Below, one piece after another: positions 47,801 to 56,159 of a stretch of DNA of 64,000 bases (position 1 is the stretch's first letter; each line of letters opens with the position of its first letter). A program made the position numbers and the translations under genes. The notes beneath the pieces were generated by a model. The model did no database searches, had not been told where the DNA came from, and worked only from the letters and a program-made list of their open reading frames with translations. Origin of the DNA: UTCHB3 sp964371075. GTDB lineage: Bacteria; Bacteroidota; Ignavibacteria; Ignavibacteriales; Ignavibacteriaceae. The stretch covers positions 124,001 through 188,000 of the forward strand of contig CAYJKN010000002.1 in the NCBI GenBank assembly GCA_964371075.1, given 5' to 3'.

Positions 47801-48708
47801 AATTACAAAGCGAGAGAGATAAACTGATTACCACCCAGGCTGAGTTACAGAGGGCTTACAATGAGATAGAATTACGGGTTGAAGAACGGACAGCAGAACT
47901 TGTTGTGACAAACCGTAAACTTCACGACGAGATCGTGGAGCGGAAAAGGGTTCAGGAAATACTCGATAAAACAAATCTGGAACTCGAAAACAGAGTTGAA
48001 GAGAGAACTGCTCAGCTTAAAACGATAAACGATGAGCTTGAGGCGTTTAGTTATTCGGTGTCTCACGATTTGAGGGCCCCTCTTCGTAGCATCGATGGAT
48101 TCAGTCAGGCACTGATTGAGGACTATTCGGAAACCATTGACGAGCAGGGCAGGAAATATTTGGACAGATTACGATTCAACGCTCAAAAAATGGGATTTTT
48201 AATCGATGATATGTTAAAACTTGCCCGGGTTACCCGAACAAAAATGACAGTTTCGAAAGTAAACCTGTCTGAGATGGCAGATTCGATTATTCAAGAATTG
48301 AGGGAGGTAGATCCACATCGTCAGGTTGAGTATATATCAACCTCTAAAATAACAGCACAGGCTGATCCGGCACTAATTATTATTGTTCTTCAAAACCTTC
48401 TTGATAATGCCTGGAAATTTACTTCAAAGGTTCCGTCAGCACACATTGAATTTGGAATTACTGAAGTTGACGGAAAGAAAACATGTTTTATTAAAGATAA
48501 TGGTGCCGGTTTTGAAATGCAGCACGCAGAGAAACTCTTTACACCGTTTCAGCGATTGCATACTGTGGAAGAATTTAAGGGGACAGGTGTGGGATTGGCA
48601 ACGGTTCAGCGCATAATCCACAGACATAATGGTATTGTGTGGACTTCAAGTGAAGTGGGAGTCGGCACGACATTTTATTTTACATTAAATCAGTTAAAGG
48701 ATTCTTAG
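44875..48708 (+). CDS. copper P1B-ATPase fused to ethylene-receptor-like membrane domain and histidine kinase
   Basis: A protein of 1277 residues made of three modules. (1) A CopA-type Cu(I) ATPase: a metal-binding domain with C17-x2-C20 (GITCTSC), a second such domain that has lost its CxxC, TGES at 346-349, C450-P-C452 in the membrane, DKTGT from D494, H533-P, GDGIND at about 706-711, and the helix 7-8 signature YN...MAFSSIFVVTNSLRLR. (2) At about 855-950, a three-helix membrane domain like the ethylene receptor ETR1: ISNGLIAISYASIP and GLFILACGATHVVHI. C917 and H921 match the ETR1 copper ligands C65 and H69, and the N877-C917 distance equals D25-C65. (3) A coiled coil, then a kinase with H1064 (SVSHDLRAPLR), NLLDNAWKF, DNGAGF and GTGVGLA. 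The ATG at 44875 is chosen, though a TTG at 44863 is possible. A response regulator starts at the next base. Confidence 0.93.
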   Translation: MNNSHRSILLPLTGITCTSCITGIEMAVGKLPGVFEAKLDFAGERLKVVYDSDTLDYKDLISFIGKIGFGVPTGNLELLLTGLSDNSNALFLEKTLLKLDGVLNAGVNLGSEVLHVEYIPGLANVAGISAVITKAGFKIIEAAGREEPDDVELNARTSDLNNQKLLLLFGLFLTLPLITFSMLRDFKIVGFQNDQYIMMIIAALVQFIVGWKFYMGAYHSLRYGVANMDVLIMMGSSVAFFSSCFVTFGVINSPNVYFETSAAIITLIRLGKFLETRMKSKASYALSELIGLRPKTANVIRNGVESVINIEEVVTGDLIIVRPGEKVPVDGIICEGKSSFEESILTGESMPVDKGIGNDVYGATINREGTVKIEASRVGKNSTLTQIIEQVREAQSTKAPIQKLTDEVGRYFVPIVIGLALFTFLGWIYVAEVDWMGAMINAIAVMVIACPCAIGLATPTAILVGASKGVENGILYKNSEVLEKAGHINIVVLDKTGTITKGEPELKDLIPLNGFTRDELLLLASTAENGSEHPIGKSIVKAGKQKFKSIPFPVQFKAFGGYGISAATEEYNVLIGNNKMMTNSGVDIENIKSQITRLQDEGKTVMTVAIAKKSDPESFKPVGIIAVADIIKPGAIEAIDELHRLGLDLVMMTGDNARTARAIAKDVGIDRVISEVPPGGKADAIRKMQAMESLGNYTHPVVAMVGDGINDAPALARADVGISIGTGSDVAIAAGGITLVSGELSGVAKAISLSRGTSETIVQNLIWALFYNIALIPVAGFGLLSPMFAAGAMAFSSIFVVTNSLRLRGYKVKTFSAPKSIPKQTLGLIPKLAFPTLCLAVLITLPMLAMSESEMEIKNTLTTTMTPLLMMVMAISNGLIAISYASIPVFLVIFIRKRKDLPFSWILLLFGLFILACGATHVVHIIGLWWSVDWWQASIDAACAIISVGTAIVVWPMLPKLLAIPSPQQLREINAELQSERDKLITTQAELQRAYNEIELRVEERTAELVVTNRKLHDEIVERKRVQEILDKTNLELENRVEERTAQLKTINDELEAFSYSVSHDLRAPLRSIDGFSQALIEDYSETIDEQGRKYLDRLRFNAQKMGFLIDDMLKLARVTRTKMTVSKVNLSEMADSIIQELREVDPHRQVEYISTSKITAQADPALIIIVLQNLLDNAWKFTSKVPSAHIEFGITEVDGKKTCFIKDNGAGFEMQHAEKLFTPFQRLHTVEEFKGTGVGLATVQRIIHRHNGIVWTSSEVGVGTTFYFTLNQLKDS

Positions 48709-49179
48709 ATGTTTACTTCCAAAAAGATACTTCTCATTGAGGATAATATGGACGATGAACTGCTCACAATCAGAGCACTAAAAAAGCATGATCCTTCTTT
48801 TGAAATAGATGTAGCACGGGATGGAGTTGAAGCCCTTGATTATCTCTACGAGAATAACCGGAATAACATCAAAGATGTCTCTGTTTTACCCAAACTGATT
48901 ATTTTGGATCTTCAACTGCCAAAGATGAATGGCATCGAGGTTCTCAGGTGTATTAAATCAAATATCCATACTGCCATGATTCCCGTTGTGATCCTCACTT
49001 CTTCAAATGAGAATGAGGATATATTAAGAAGTTACGGGTGTGGTGCAAACAGTTTTATTAGAAAACCGGTTGATTATCTCAATTTTTTGGAAGTTGCAGG
49101 TAATATTGGTTTATATTGGCTGGTTATCAATGAATCGCCAATCGAAATTCTTAAAAACCATGGTGGAGAAGTGTTATGA
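48709..49179 (+). CDS. Rcp1-like single-domain response regulator
   Basis: The 156-residue receiver protein is of the type that pairs with phytochrome-like kinases (Rcp1 family): LLIEDNMDDELLTIRALKKHD, the DYLYENN loop, phospho-acceptor D67 in LIILDLQLPKMNG, VILTSSNENEDILRSYGCGANSFIRKP. It starts at the base after the stop of the ATPase-sensor-kinase fusion, and its own stop overlaps the next start by ATGA. It is therefore the most likely direct phosphate acceptor of that kinase. No output domain is present. Confidence 0.92.
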   Translation: MFTSKKILLIEDNMDDELLTIRALKKHDPSFEIDVARDGVEALDYLYENNRNNIKDVSVLPKLIILDLQLPKMNGIEVLRCIKSNIHTAMIPVVILTSSNENEDILRSYGCGANSFIRKPVDYLNFLEVAGNIGLYWLVINESPIEILKNHGGEVL

Positions 49180-51545
49180 AAATCCCATTACGTGTTTTAA
49201 TGGTTGAAGATTCTGAAGATGACAGGGAACTAATATTACTCGAGTTGCGTCGGGGGAACTACGCTCCGGAATTTGTATGTGTTGATACTGCAGAGGCGAT
49301 GCAAAATGCTCTTGATGGTGGGGACTGGGATATAATCCTGAGCGACTATTCGATGCCAAAATTTAACGGTCTTGAGGCACTTCATATGGCTAAAACCAAG
49401 GATTATGAAATCCCCTTTATCATCATTTCAGGAACCATTGGAGAAGAAATTGCCGTCATGGCGATGAAATCGGGTGCCCAGGATTATATAATGAAAGATA
49501 ATCTTCAGCGCCTTGTTCCTGCTGTTGAACGTGAATTAAAAGATTTTGAAATCAGAAGGCAGAGAAGAGAAGCTCTTGCAGAGCTTGAGGAAAGCCGGAC
49601 ATTTTTCATGGCTGCAATGGATAATAGTGCAGCAGGAATTATAATCGCTGCAGCACCCGATGGTAAACTCCTTTATGTGAACGAAGCGGCATTGATGATT
49701 CGGGGTGGCGATTATAAACGTTTGGTTGAGGGATTGGTGATCGATGAGTATGTGGAACGCTGGCAAACATATGATCTTGACGGTAATCCTTTACACACCG
49801 ATGAAATTCCTTTGGCGTATGCACTCAAATTTGGTGAAAAAAACTCAAAAGAATTAATCGTAAAAAGAGACAGTGGTGAAGATCGAATAGTTCTTGCAAA
49901 TGCTTCGCCCATCAAAAATGAAGTTGGGAATGTTTATGCAGCTATCATCGTCTTCACCGATATTACGGAGTTCAGAAAAACAGACCTCAAACTTAAGAGA
50001 AACGAAGTTCTGTTAAACTTAATGGGAAAAACTGCAAAAATTGGTGGTTGGGAATTTGACACAAAAACAATGCAAACAGAGTGGACAGATGAGGTTTATC
50101 ATATCCATGAGGTTGACCTCTCGTTTGATCATAATGTTGAAAAAGGAATAAGCTTTTATGCGCCGGAATCAAAAACGATAATTGAAGTGGCAGTTGGCAA
50201 ATGTATGGAATTTGGTGAACCCTACGATCTTGAACTTGAGTTTATTACTGCCAAAGGAAATCACCGGTGGGTTAATTCAATCGGAAAAGCACAATATGAA
50301 AATGGAAAAATTACAAAAATTTATGGCTCTTTCCAGGATATAACCGAACGCAAATTGTTGGAAATAGAAAGAGTTAATGCACAAAATGAGCTTATTATTG
50401 CCAAAGAAAAAGCTGAAGCAATGAGCCGTCTTAAATCTCATTTCCTCGCAAATATGAGCCATGAATTAAGAACTCCTCTAAATGGAATTTTAGGCTATTC
50501 CGATATATTGGTTGAAAAACTCGAAGATCCTGATCTTTCCGGTATGGCTCAAGGGATCTACAACTCCGGCAAAAGATTAAGTGAAACCCTTAATTTTATC
50601 CTCGACTTTTCTGTGGCAGAGGCTGACAGAATAGAGGTTTTCTCGCAGGATATAAAAATTGTTCCTGTTGTTGAAAGTTGTATCGAACAATTTGAAGAGA
50701 ATCTGAAGAAAAAAAACCTCACACTTAAAACCGAATTCCCGGTTGAAGATGTCTTTTCTTCACTGGATGAACGACTCTTTAAAAGGATTGTCTATAATCT
50801 CATCGATAATGCAGTCAAATTTACTCATGCGGGTCTGATTTTAGTAAAAGTTGAGAAAGAAAATATCAACGGAACTCCCTGGTCTGTGTTAAAAATAAAA
50901 GATTCCGGAATTGGAATTAAAAAAGAGAATTTTGATCTTATTTTTGAAGATTTTAGACAGGTGAGTGAGGGGATCTCTCGAAATTATGAAGGAACGGGCC
51001 TTGGCCTGACCATTACAAAAAAGACAGTAGAACTTATGGGTGGAACAATCTCGGTTGATAGTACATTTGGTAAGGGAACAACCTTTACAGTTAAATTTCC
51101 ATTGATAGAAAACCCGTTTCTTTCAACAAGTTTGGACAAAACGGACAATTCAACTCAGCCGGTCGATTCATCTGAAAAGAGATTACCTGTTGCCCTCTAT
51201 GTTGAAGACGACCCCATCAACAGAGATGTGATGGTTATATTCCTGAATAAAATTTGTACTCTTGATACTGCCGATTCCGGTGAGGCCGCCCTGAATATGG
51301 CGGCTTCAAAAAATTATGATCTTATTCTCCTGGATATAAATCTTGGAGATTCGATGAGTGGTATGGATGTTGTTAAATCGTTGTTGGCTATGCCTGAATA
51401 TCACAATATTCCCATCATTGCGGTAACCGCCTATTCGATGGGAAACGAGAGGTCTGAATTCCTGAAAGGTGGTTGCACCCACTATCTTGCAAAACCTTTC
51501 AGGAAAAGGGAACTTATTGACCTTGTTGAGAGTATATTATTGTAG
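49176..51545 (+). CDS. hybrid histidine kinase (REC-PAS-PAS-HisKA-HATPase-REC)
   Basis: The 789-residue soluble protein has an N-terminal receiver (VEDSEDDRELI, D57 in LSDYSMPKFNG, IIISGTIGEE), two PAS/PAC regions (about 145-270 and 275-405), HisKA with H429 in NMSHELRTPLNGILGY, a HATPase (NLIDNAVKFT, DSGIGI, GTGLGLT) and a C-terminal receiver with D720 in LLDINLGDSMSG. The two receivers let it take phosphate from one partner and pass or store it, so it fits as the second step of a relay from the copper/ethylene-like sensor. The ATGA overlap with the upstream regulator supports one operon. No DNA-binding output is encoded next to it. Confidence 0.93.
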   Translation: MKIPLRVLMVEDSEDDRELILLELRRGNYAPEFVCVDTAEAMQNALDGGDWDIILSDYSMPKFNGLEALHMAKTKDYEIPFIIISGTIGEEIAVMAMKSGAQDYIMKDNLQRLVPAVERELKDFEIRRQRREALAELEESRTFFMAAMDNSAAGIIIAAAPDGKLLYVNEAALMIRGGDYKRLVEGLVIDEYVERWQTYDLDGNPLHTDEIPLAYALKFGEKNSKELIVKRDSGEDRIVLANASPIKNEVGNVYAAIIVFTDITEFRKTDLKLKRNEVLLNLMGKTAKIGGWEFDTKTMQTEWTDEVYHIHEVDLSFDHNVEKGISFYAPESKTIIEVAVGKCMEFGEPYDLELEFITAKGNHRWVNSIGKAQYENGKITKIYGSFQDITERKLLEIERVNAQNELIIAKEKAEAMSRLKSHFLANMSHELRTPLNGILGYSDILVEKLEDPDLSGMAQGIYNSGKRLSETLNFILDFSVAEADRIEVFSQDIKIVPVVESCIEQFEENLKKKNLTLKTEFPVEDVFSSLDERLFKRIVYNLIDNAVKFTHAGLILVKVEKENINGTPWSVLKIKDSGIGIKKENFDLIFEDFRQVSEGISRNYEGTGLGLTITKKTVELMGGTISVDSTFGKGTTFTVKFPLIENPFLSTSLDKTDNSTQPVDSSEKRLPVALYVEDDPINRDVMVIFLNKICTLDTADSGEAALNMAASKNYDLILLDINLGDSMSGMDVVKSLLAMPEYHNIPIIAVTAYSMGNERSEFLKGGCTHYLAKPFRKRELIDLVESILL

Positions 51546-51781
51546 ATAAAAGTAATTGATTTAATTTATTATTTTGATTGAGTCTTATAAGCCATTTAAC
51601 ACTTTTTTATTGTGTGAATCGTAGTTATATTGCACTTGAAATTATTTAATCGATGGAATCATGGATTCCAACTTCCCAATTACATCAAATTACTGATCTG
51701 TAGTTTATCAAAAGGCAGATTTCCCTGCTTTAGTTTAATTTTATAAATAATCACTATCTTAATATTCCACAAGGAGACATT
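51546..51781. promoter_or_regulatory. upstream region of a small secreted protein
   Basis: These 236 AT-rich bases follow the kinase operon without a visible terminator. AAGGAG at about 51771 is a strong ribosome site for the next gene. I see no gene in it. Confidence 0.4.
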
Positions 51782-52258
51782 ATGTCTAAATCTATTTCAC
51801 TTTTTATTTTGTTTTTTGCTCTTGTAGCACTGCCTGGTTTTGCCCAGGAAACATTCACCAATGCAGATGCCAAGGTTAGTGTAACACTTCCTGCCGGTTG
51901 GATGTATGAATCAGATGCAAACGGAATTATAGCTTACCCTGCCGAAGGCGGATTTGCTGTCCATTTTAATGTTCTTGGTGCTGATGATCTTTCTGCTGCA
52001 CTCGATGAAGTTGATAAAATGCTTGCTGCCCAGGTTTCTGATCTTAAACTTGGCGAAGGCCAGGTTGTTGACGTTAACGGAATGAGTGGAATTGTAGTGG
52101 AGGGTACTGCAGATGGAATTCTTTTGGCTATTGGTATCATTGATACCCCGGTTGCAGGTAAAAGCCTGATGGTTGGTGCATGGGGCGCCCCTGAAACAAT
52201 TGAAAAGTATGCTGCTGATGTTCAAAGCATCCTTCACAGCATCTCACCTGCCAATTAG
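51782..52258 (+). CDS. small secreted protein of unknown function
   Basis: The 158-residue protein has a signal peptide (LFILFFALVALPGFAQ). The mature domain begins with VSVTLPAGWMYESDANG and alternates strands and helices (DLSAALDEVDKMLAAQV, GMSGIVVEGTADGILLAIGII). This recalls DcrB/PsbP-like folds, but I do not recognise a family. A strong SD and a terminator directly after it indicate a single, possibly well-expressed gene. Confidence 0.75.
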   Translation: MSKSISLFILFFALVALPGFAQETFTNADAKVSVTLPAGWMYESDANGIIAYPAEGGFAVHFNVLGADDLSAALDEVDKMLAAQVSDLKLGEGQVVDVNGMSGIVVEGTADGILLAIGIIDTPVAGKSLMVGAWGAPETIEKYAADVQSILHSISPAN

Positions 52259-52276
52259 TTAAAATCAAATTTTTTT

Positions 52277-52316
52277 AACCGGGTCTTTGGTAAACGAGGA
52301 TCCGGTTTTTTGTTTT
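52277..52316 (+). terminator. Rho-independent terminator
   Basis: The arms AACCGGGTC and GATCCGGTT pair at 8 positions plus one wobble, with a 13-nt loop and a T-run. Confidence 0.85.
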
Positions 52317-52369
52317 AAATCATCAGCAGAACTTCAAAAGACTTTGACACCTCAGTAATCCTTTGAACC

Positions 52370-52386
52370 ATCCGGAATTTCCGGAT
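52370..52386. repeat. 17-bp perfect inverted repeat
   Basis: ATCCGGAATTTCCGGAT has 8-bp arms around one T, in a 225-bp gene-free stretch between a terminator and a convergent gene. It could be an operator or a remnant of a palindromic repeat. No T-run follows, so it is not a terminator. Confidence 0.6.
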
Positions 52387-52541
52387 AGTTGGTTTTAAGT
52401 GGGCTGTCAGTACTTCTATAAATTGAACAATTAGAAGATTTCTAATGGTTGCCATTTAACGGGACAAGTGTTTTTGAAAAGTGAACTACTTGAAATTCTC
52501 GAATGGTTGTAAGTTCAAATAACGAAGCCAATACAGATGAT

Positions 52542-53099
52542 TTATTTCTGCTTTGTGTAGATCGTCTCCCACGAAAGAATTTCTTTTCCTTCTTTTAGAG
52601 TAAACATTTTAATGGAGTGATTATTCATATCGGCAAAATTCCAGACTCCTTTAAATTTTGTTTCGCCTTGAACGGCATCGATGAAGCTGCCAAACATTTC
52701 GATGTTTTTGGTCTCATTGTTCATCGTACCTGTTGAGATGGTAAATCCGGTGCCCATATTGTCAATCCATAACGCTTGAAATTCTTTTTTGATATTGTCG
52801 AATCCAAACAATTGAATTGCTTGCATTGGCATCCCCCATGCAACTCCGTCGTGTGAGATTTGCAGGTATCTTCCGCCAAGCAACATTTCACCTTTTGCGG
52901 TTCCTTTGTTGCTGGTTGGCTCTTTTCCGGGGTCCATCCAGATTTTGAGGACATAATCCCAGTCACCCACAGCGTGAGTCAGGTAGCTGTGTGCTTCACC
53001 GGGTGTGAGGTATTCCATGTAAGCTTTCATCTCAGCTTCGGTTTGGGCGAATGAAAATCCCGTAAGGATTATTACAAAAAGCAGGGTCATCTTTTTCAT
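52542..53099 (-). CDS. DUF1579 family secreted protein
   Basis: The 185-residue protein has a signal peptide (LLFVIILTGFSFAQ) and the DUF1579 pattern: HSYLTHAVGDWDYVLKIW, GGRYLQISHDG, GFDNIKKEFQALWIDNMGTGF, then GTMNNETKNIEMFG. Members fold as lipocalin-like barrels, and their function is unknown. Monocistronic, with its own upstream region to the right. Confidence 0.85.
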   Translation of the reverse strand: MKKMTLLFVIILTGFSFAQTEAEMKAYMEYLTPGEAHSYLTHAVGDWDYVLKIWMDPGKEPTSNKGTAKGEMLLGGRYLQISHDGVAWGMPMQAIQLFGFDNIKKEFQALWIDNMGTGFTISTGTMNNETKNIEMFGSFIDAVQGETKFKGVWNFADMNNHSIKMFTLKEGKEILSWETIYTKQK

Positions 53100-53330
53100 T
53101 ATTTGTTCCAGTCCATAAGTTTTATGTGTTTACAAATGTGAAACCAAAAATAACAAATTTCTTAAACAAAATGTGGTTGTGGTGATTACATTTTATCTGA
53201 CCGGTGGAACCGCCTTGGTAGAGTATGTTATTTTTAACAACGGTAAAATTGAAACGAAATGAATTTTGTAGTTTTATTGATTTATGGGTAAGTTTAAAGA
53301 CAGTATTTTTAGATTTAATATTTTAATACC

Positions 53331-53594
53331 ATGTTAATTGTAGCAATCGTATCCGGAATCATTCTTTTTATTTTCACCCCAACACTCTACTTCATGATTG
53401 TCAAAAGGTCAGAGAATTCTCGTCATGATGCCCCTCATCCCGATATTAGTGACAACATCGACCAAACCACAAATGATTACTCTTCACAGAATAATCCGCC
53501 GGAAGTAGTTGCAAACTTTGATCGGAATCCCGAGTCAAATGTCACCATCGAAATAGTTCCGGAGTCTAAACATCCGAGGGATCATTTTAAGTAA
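53331..53594 (+). CDS. small single-pass membrane protein, hypothetical
   Basis: The 87-residue protein has one N-terminal membrane helix (LIVAIVSGIILFIFTPTLYFMIV) followed by a polar, low-complexity tail rich in N, D and P. The shape is typical of small inner-membrane proteins, but no family is recognised. Its 3' end overlaps the convergent DUF1874 gene by 8 bp. It is probably real, judging by the clean hydrophobic start. Confidence 0.5.
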   Translation: MLIVAIVSGIILFIFTPTLYFMIVKRSENSRHDAPHPDISDNIDQTTNDYSSQNNPPEVVANFDRNPESNVTIEIVPESKHPRDHFK

Positions 53595-53913
53595 GTTGAC
53601 AAAACAAACTCACCATCTTCCAAATTATTGTGGAATTCTCAGGGAGGTCGATTACTCTTTCTTCGAGGCGGGGACCCACATACTGACCAACAATAAGGAT
53701 ATCATCTTTTTTAAGCATCAGTGTGGTTCTGTTCATGGGGATTTCGATCCCAAGCAGGTTACTGTAAAGAAGTGAAGTTGATAAATGCCCCACAATTGAC
53801 GTAAACCCGTTTTTTAACTTCTCCAACACCTCATCCTCACTCAAAGTGTTTACCTCGATTACACAATTTTCATCAACCATCGAAAGTGCAAAAGCGTTAG
53901 CGAGATAAATCAT
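53587..53913 (-). CDS. DUF1874 / AcrIII-1-Crn2-like putative ring nuclease
   Basis: This 108-residue protein has the DUF1874 (STIV B116/YddF) pattern. It starts IYLANAFALSM, then SIVGHLSTSLLYSNLLG with H43, NRTTLMLKKDDILIVGQ with R62 and Q77, and PRLEE with R82, E84 and E85. In the viral AcrIII-1 and bacterial Crn2 members the His in the GH-x-ST motif and the Arg/Glu residues near the C-terminus cleave cyclic tetra-adenylate, the second messenger of type III CRISPR. All of these positions are kept, so activity is plausible. No cas genes or CRISPR array lie in the window. Membership rests on motif matching by eye. Confidence 0.8.
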   Translation of the reverse strand: MIYLANAFALSMVDENCVIEVNTLSEDEVLEKLKNGFTSIVGHLSTSLLYSNLLGIEIPMNRTTLMLKKDDILIVGQYVGPRLEERVIDLPENSTIIWKMVSLFCQLT

Positions 53914-54077
53914 TTTTGTCTTCCATATTTTTGATAATCAAATTGTGTGTATAGGGTAAACCACTGCAAGGGGATATATCTTTCTTAAGATTATTGACAC
54001 ATGCTCCATCAATATAGAGAAAGAAAAACCGAGTTATTCCAAATCCCGCAAGTGAGATTTAAAAATTATGGCTTACC

Positions 54078-56159
54078 CTACCTCAACAACACCATCTTCC
54101 TCGTAATGGCAGTCCCTCCTGTAGTCATGCGATATAGATATACCCCTGAAGAAAGTCCATACCTGGCTGCATCTATAAAGAAAGAGTGATTGCCGGCGTC
54201 TCTAAATTCGTTGAGGATTGTTGCAACTTCTCTACCCTGGATGTTATACAGTTTTACGGTTACCACTCCGCTTGCTGGAAGTGCATAGTTTACAACTGTT
54301 GAGGGGTTGAAAGGGTTGGGGTAGTTTTGGCTGAGTTCAAAATACCGGGTGGAAGCATAATTATTTTCCACACTTACCGGAATGCTACCTCCATTAGTAG
54401 TCTTCAGGATTGTACCATGGCTACCAACAGCCCATCCTGTTCCTTTGTTAATAAAACTAACTGATTTTAAATCAGGTATTCCACTATACTGTCGTATCCA
54501 GGTTGTACCACCATCGTTTGTTTTTAAGATAGTACCATATTTCCCTACAATCCATCCATTATGTGAATCAACAAAATGGATTGAATTCAATCCCGCAGAT
54601 AATCCACTTTTTTGAGTTACCCAGTTGTTCCCACCATCTGTTGTATTTATAATTATACCGTACGAACCTACAGCCCACCCTGTTTCTGAATCGGTAAAAC
54701 AGGATGCATATAATAGATAATTAGTCCCGCTGTTTTGAAGTTCCCAATTTATTCCACCATTTTCTGTTTTCAGGACTATTCCGGAATCTCCAACAGCCCA
54801 TCCTGTTTGTGGATCAATAAATTCGACTGACCACAGAATATAAGGTGTCCCACTGTTTTGAAGTACCCAGTTTTCACCACCATCAGTAGTCCTGCTGATA
54901 TTATCATCTCCACTTAAGATCCACCCGGTTTGTGAATCTACAAACGAGACCGATAATATATTACTGTAAGGTCCGCCGCCTTGGGAAAGCCAGTTTGCTC
55001 CGCCGTCGGTTGTCTTTATTATAGTTGAAAGGTCTCCAACCATCCACCCTGTGTCGGAATTTATAAATGACATAGATACCAAATCTCTGTAAACTCCGCT
55101 GTTCTGTTTCACCCAGTTAGCCCCTCCATCTGTCGTTTTTAGGATTGTACCCAATCTTCCGGCTGCCCATCCTGATAGCGAGTCAGTGAATTGTACGGCA
55201 TCCAGATAGTAGCTTGCAGTGATTAAATTATTGCTTTTTGAAATCCAATTTTGACCCCCGTCTGTGGTCTGTAACATAGCACCATAGTCACCAACCACCC
55301 ACGCAGTTTGTGAATCAACGGAAAAGATTGAAAGCAACCAGGTAGTTGTCCCACTATTTTGCAATATCCAGTTTGCTCCGCCGTCGGTTGTGCTTATGAT
55401 TGTTCCGGTGAAACCTGCTGCCCACCCGGTTTGTGTATCTATAAAAGAGACTGATGCCAAATCCTTAATTGTCGGGCTGTTCTGCTGATTCCAGCTCATA
55501 CCCCCGTCCGTGGTTTTTATAACTATCCCTCCAGATCCAACAGCGTATCCTGTTTGTAAATCAAGAAATTGGATTGAAACATTGGTTGCCCCGGAGTTGT
55601 GAGGCAACCAGGTCTCACCACCATTTGTGGTCTTTAGCATGGTTACAAATCCAACAACCCAGCCGTTGTTTAAATCTGTAAATCTAACTGAATAAAAATC
55701 TTTTGGTATTCCGGGATTCTTTGAAAGCCAGGTCTCACCACCATTGGTTGTTTTTAGAATTGTACCACTCTCCCCCACAATCCACCCCGTTTGTAAATCG
55801 ACAAAATAAATGGAATGTAACCTGTAATTTGATCCGCTAATCTGTGTTGCCCAGTTTGCACCCCCGTCGGTGGTTTTAAGAATCAGACCAAAATCTCCAA
55901 CTATCCACCAGGTTTGTGCATCGATAAAATGGAAAGCAACTAAAGTATTGGTAGTCTCGAAATTCTTAGGAATCCAGTCAATCCCGGCATTAGTTGTTTT
56001 CAGAAGTGTGCCGCCATATCCCAAAGCCCACCCGTTATTAGAATCAACAAAATGTATTGAAGTTAATGTGTTCCCCTGCGGCGAAGGATTTTGCCAAACC
56101 CACTGTGCGTTTAGCATGAATGATGAAGCGATGATGATGAGAATTATTCTTTTTGCCAT
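54078..56159 (-). CDS. secreted Ycf48-like beta-propeller protein with type IX sorting domain
   Basis: The 693-residue protein has a signal peptide (ILIIIASSFMLNAQ) and begins WVWQNPSPQGNTLTSIHFVD, as in the protein at 2764-4875 (NWIWQNPLPVGKNL). About 13 regular repeats follow, of the form FVD-S-x-TGW-x-VG...G-x-I-x-KTT-DGG-x-NW. The sorting domain is at the end (LSQNYPNPFNPSTVVNY, RKMVLLR). The repeat regularity is higher than in the other propellers, suggesting recent internal duplication. No catalytic residues are recognised. Confidence 0.85.
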   Translation of the reverse strand: MAKRIILIIIASSFMLNAQWVWQNPSPQGNTLTSIHFVDSNNGWALGYGGTLLKTTNAGIDWIPKNFETTNTLVAFHFIDAQTWWIVGDFGLILKTTDGGANWATQISGSNYRLHSIYFVDLQTGWIVGESGTILKTTNGGETWLSKNPGIPKDFYSVRFTDLNNGWVVGFVTMLKTTNGGETWLPHNSGATNVSIQFLDLQTGYAVGSGGIVIKTTDGGMSWNQQNSPTIKDLASVSFIDTQTGWAAGFTGTIISTTDGGANWILQNSGTTTWLLSIFSVDSQTAWVVGDYGAMLQTTDGGQNWISKSNNLITASYYLDAVQFTDSLSGWAAGRLGTILKTTDGGANWVKQNSGVYRDLVSMSFINSDTGWMVGDLSTIIKTTDGGANWLSQGGGPYSNILSVSFVDSQTGWILSGDDNISRTTDGGENWVLQNSGTPYILWSVEFIDPQTGWAVGDSGIVLKTENGGINWELQNSGTNYLLYASCFTDSETGWAVGSYGIIINTTDGGNNWVTQKSGLSAGLNSIHFVDSHNGWIVGKYGTILKTNDGGTTWIRQYSGIPDLKSVSFINKGTGWAVGSHGTILKTTNGGSIPVSVENNYASTRYFELSQNYPNPFNPSTVVNYALPASGVVTVKLYNIQGREVATILNEFRDAGNHSFFIDAARYGLSSGVYLYRMTTGGTAITRKMVLLR

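Noticed and set aside
43990..48708. Thioredoxin-like gene and copper ATPase fusion as one operon
   Set aside because: 160 AT-rich bases separate them and the second gene can have its own promoter, so operon membership is not supported.
54001..54189. 62-codon plus-strand frame opposite the propeller gene end
   Set aside because: It mostly overlaps the antisense of the sorting domain, and has no signal or family pattern.
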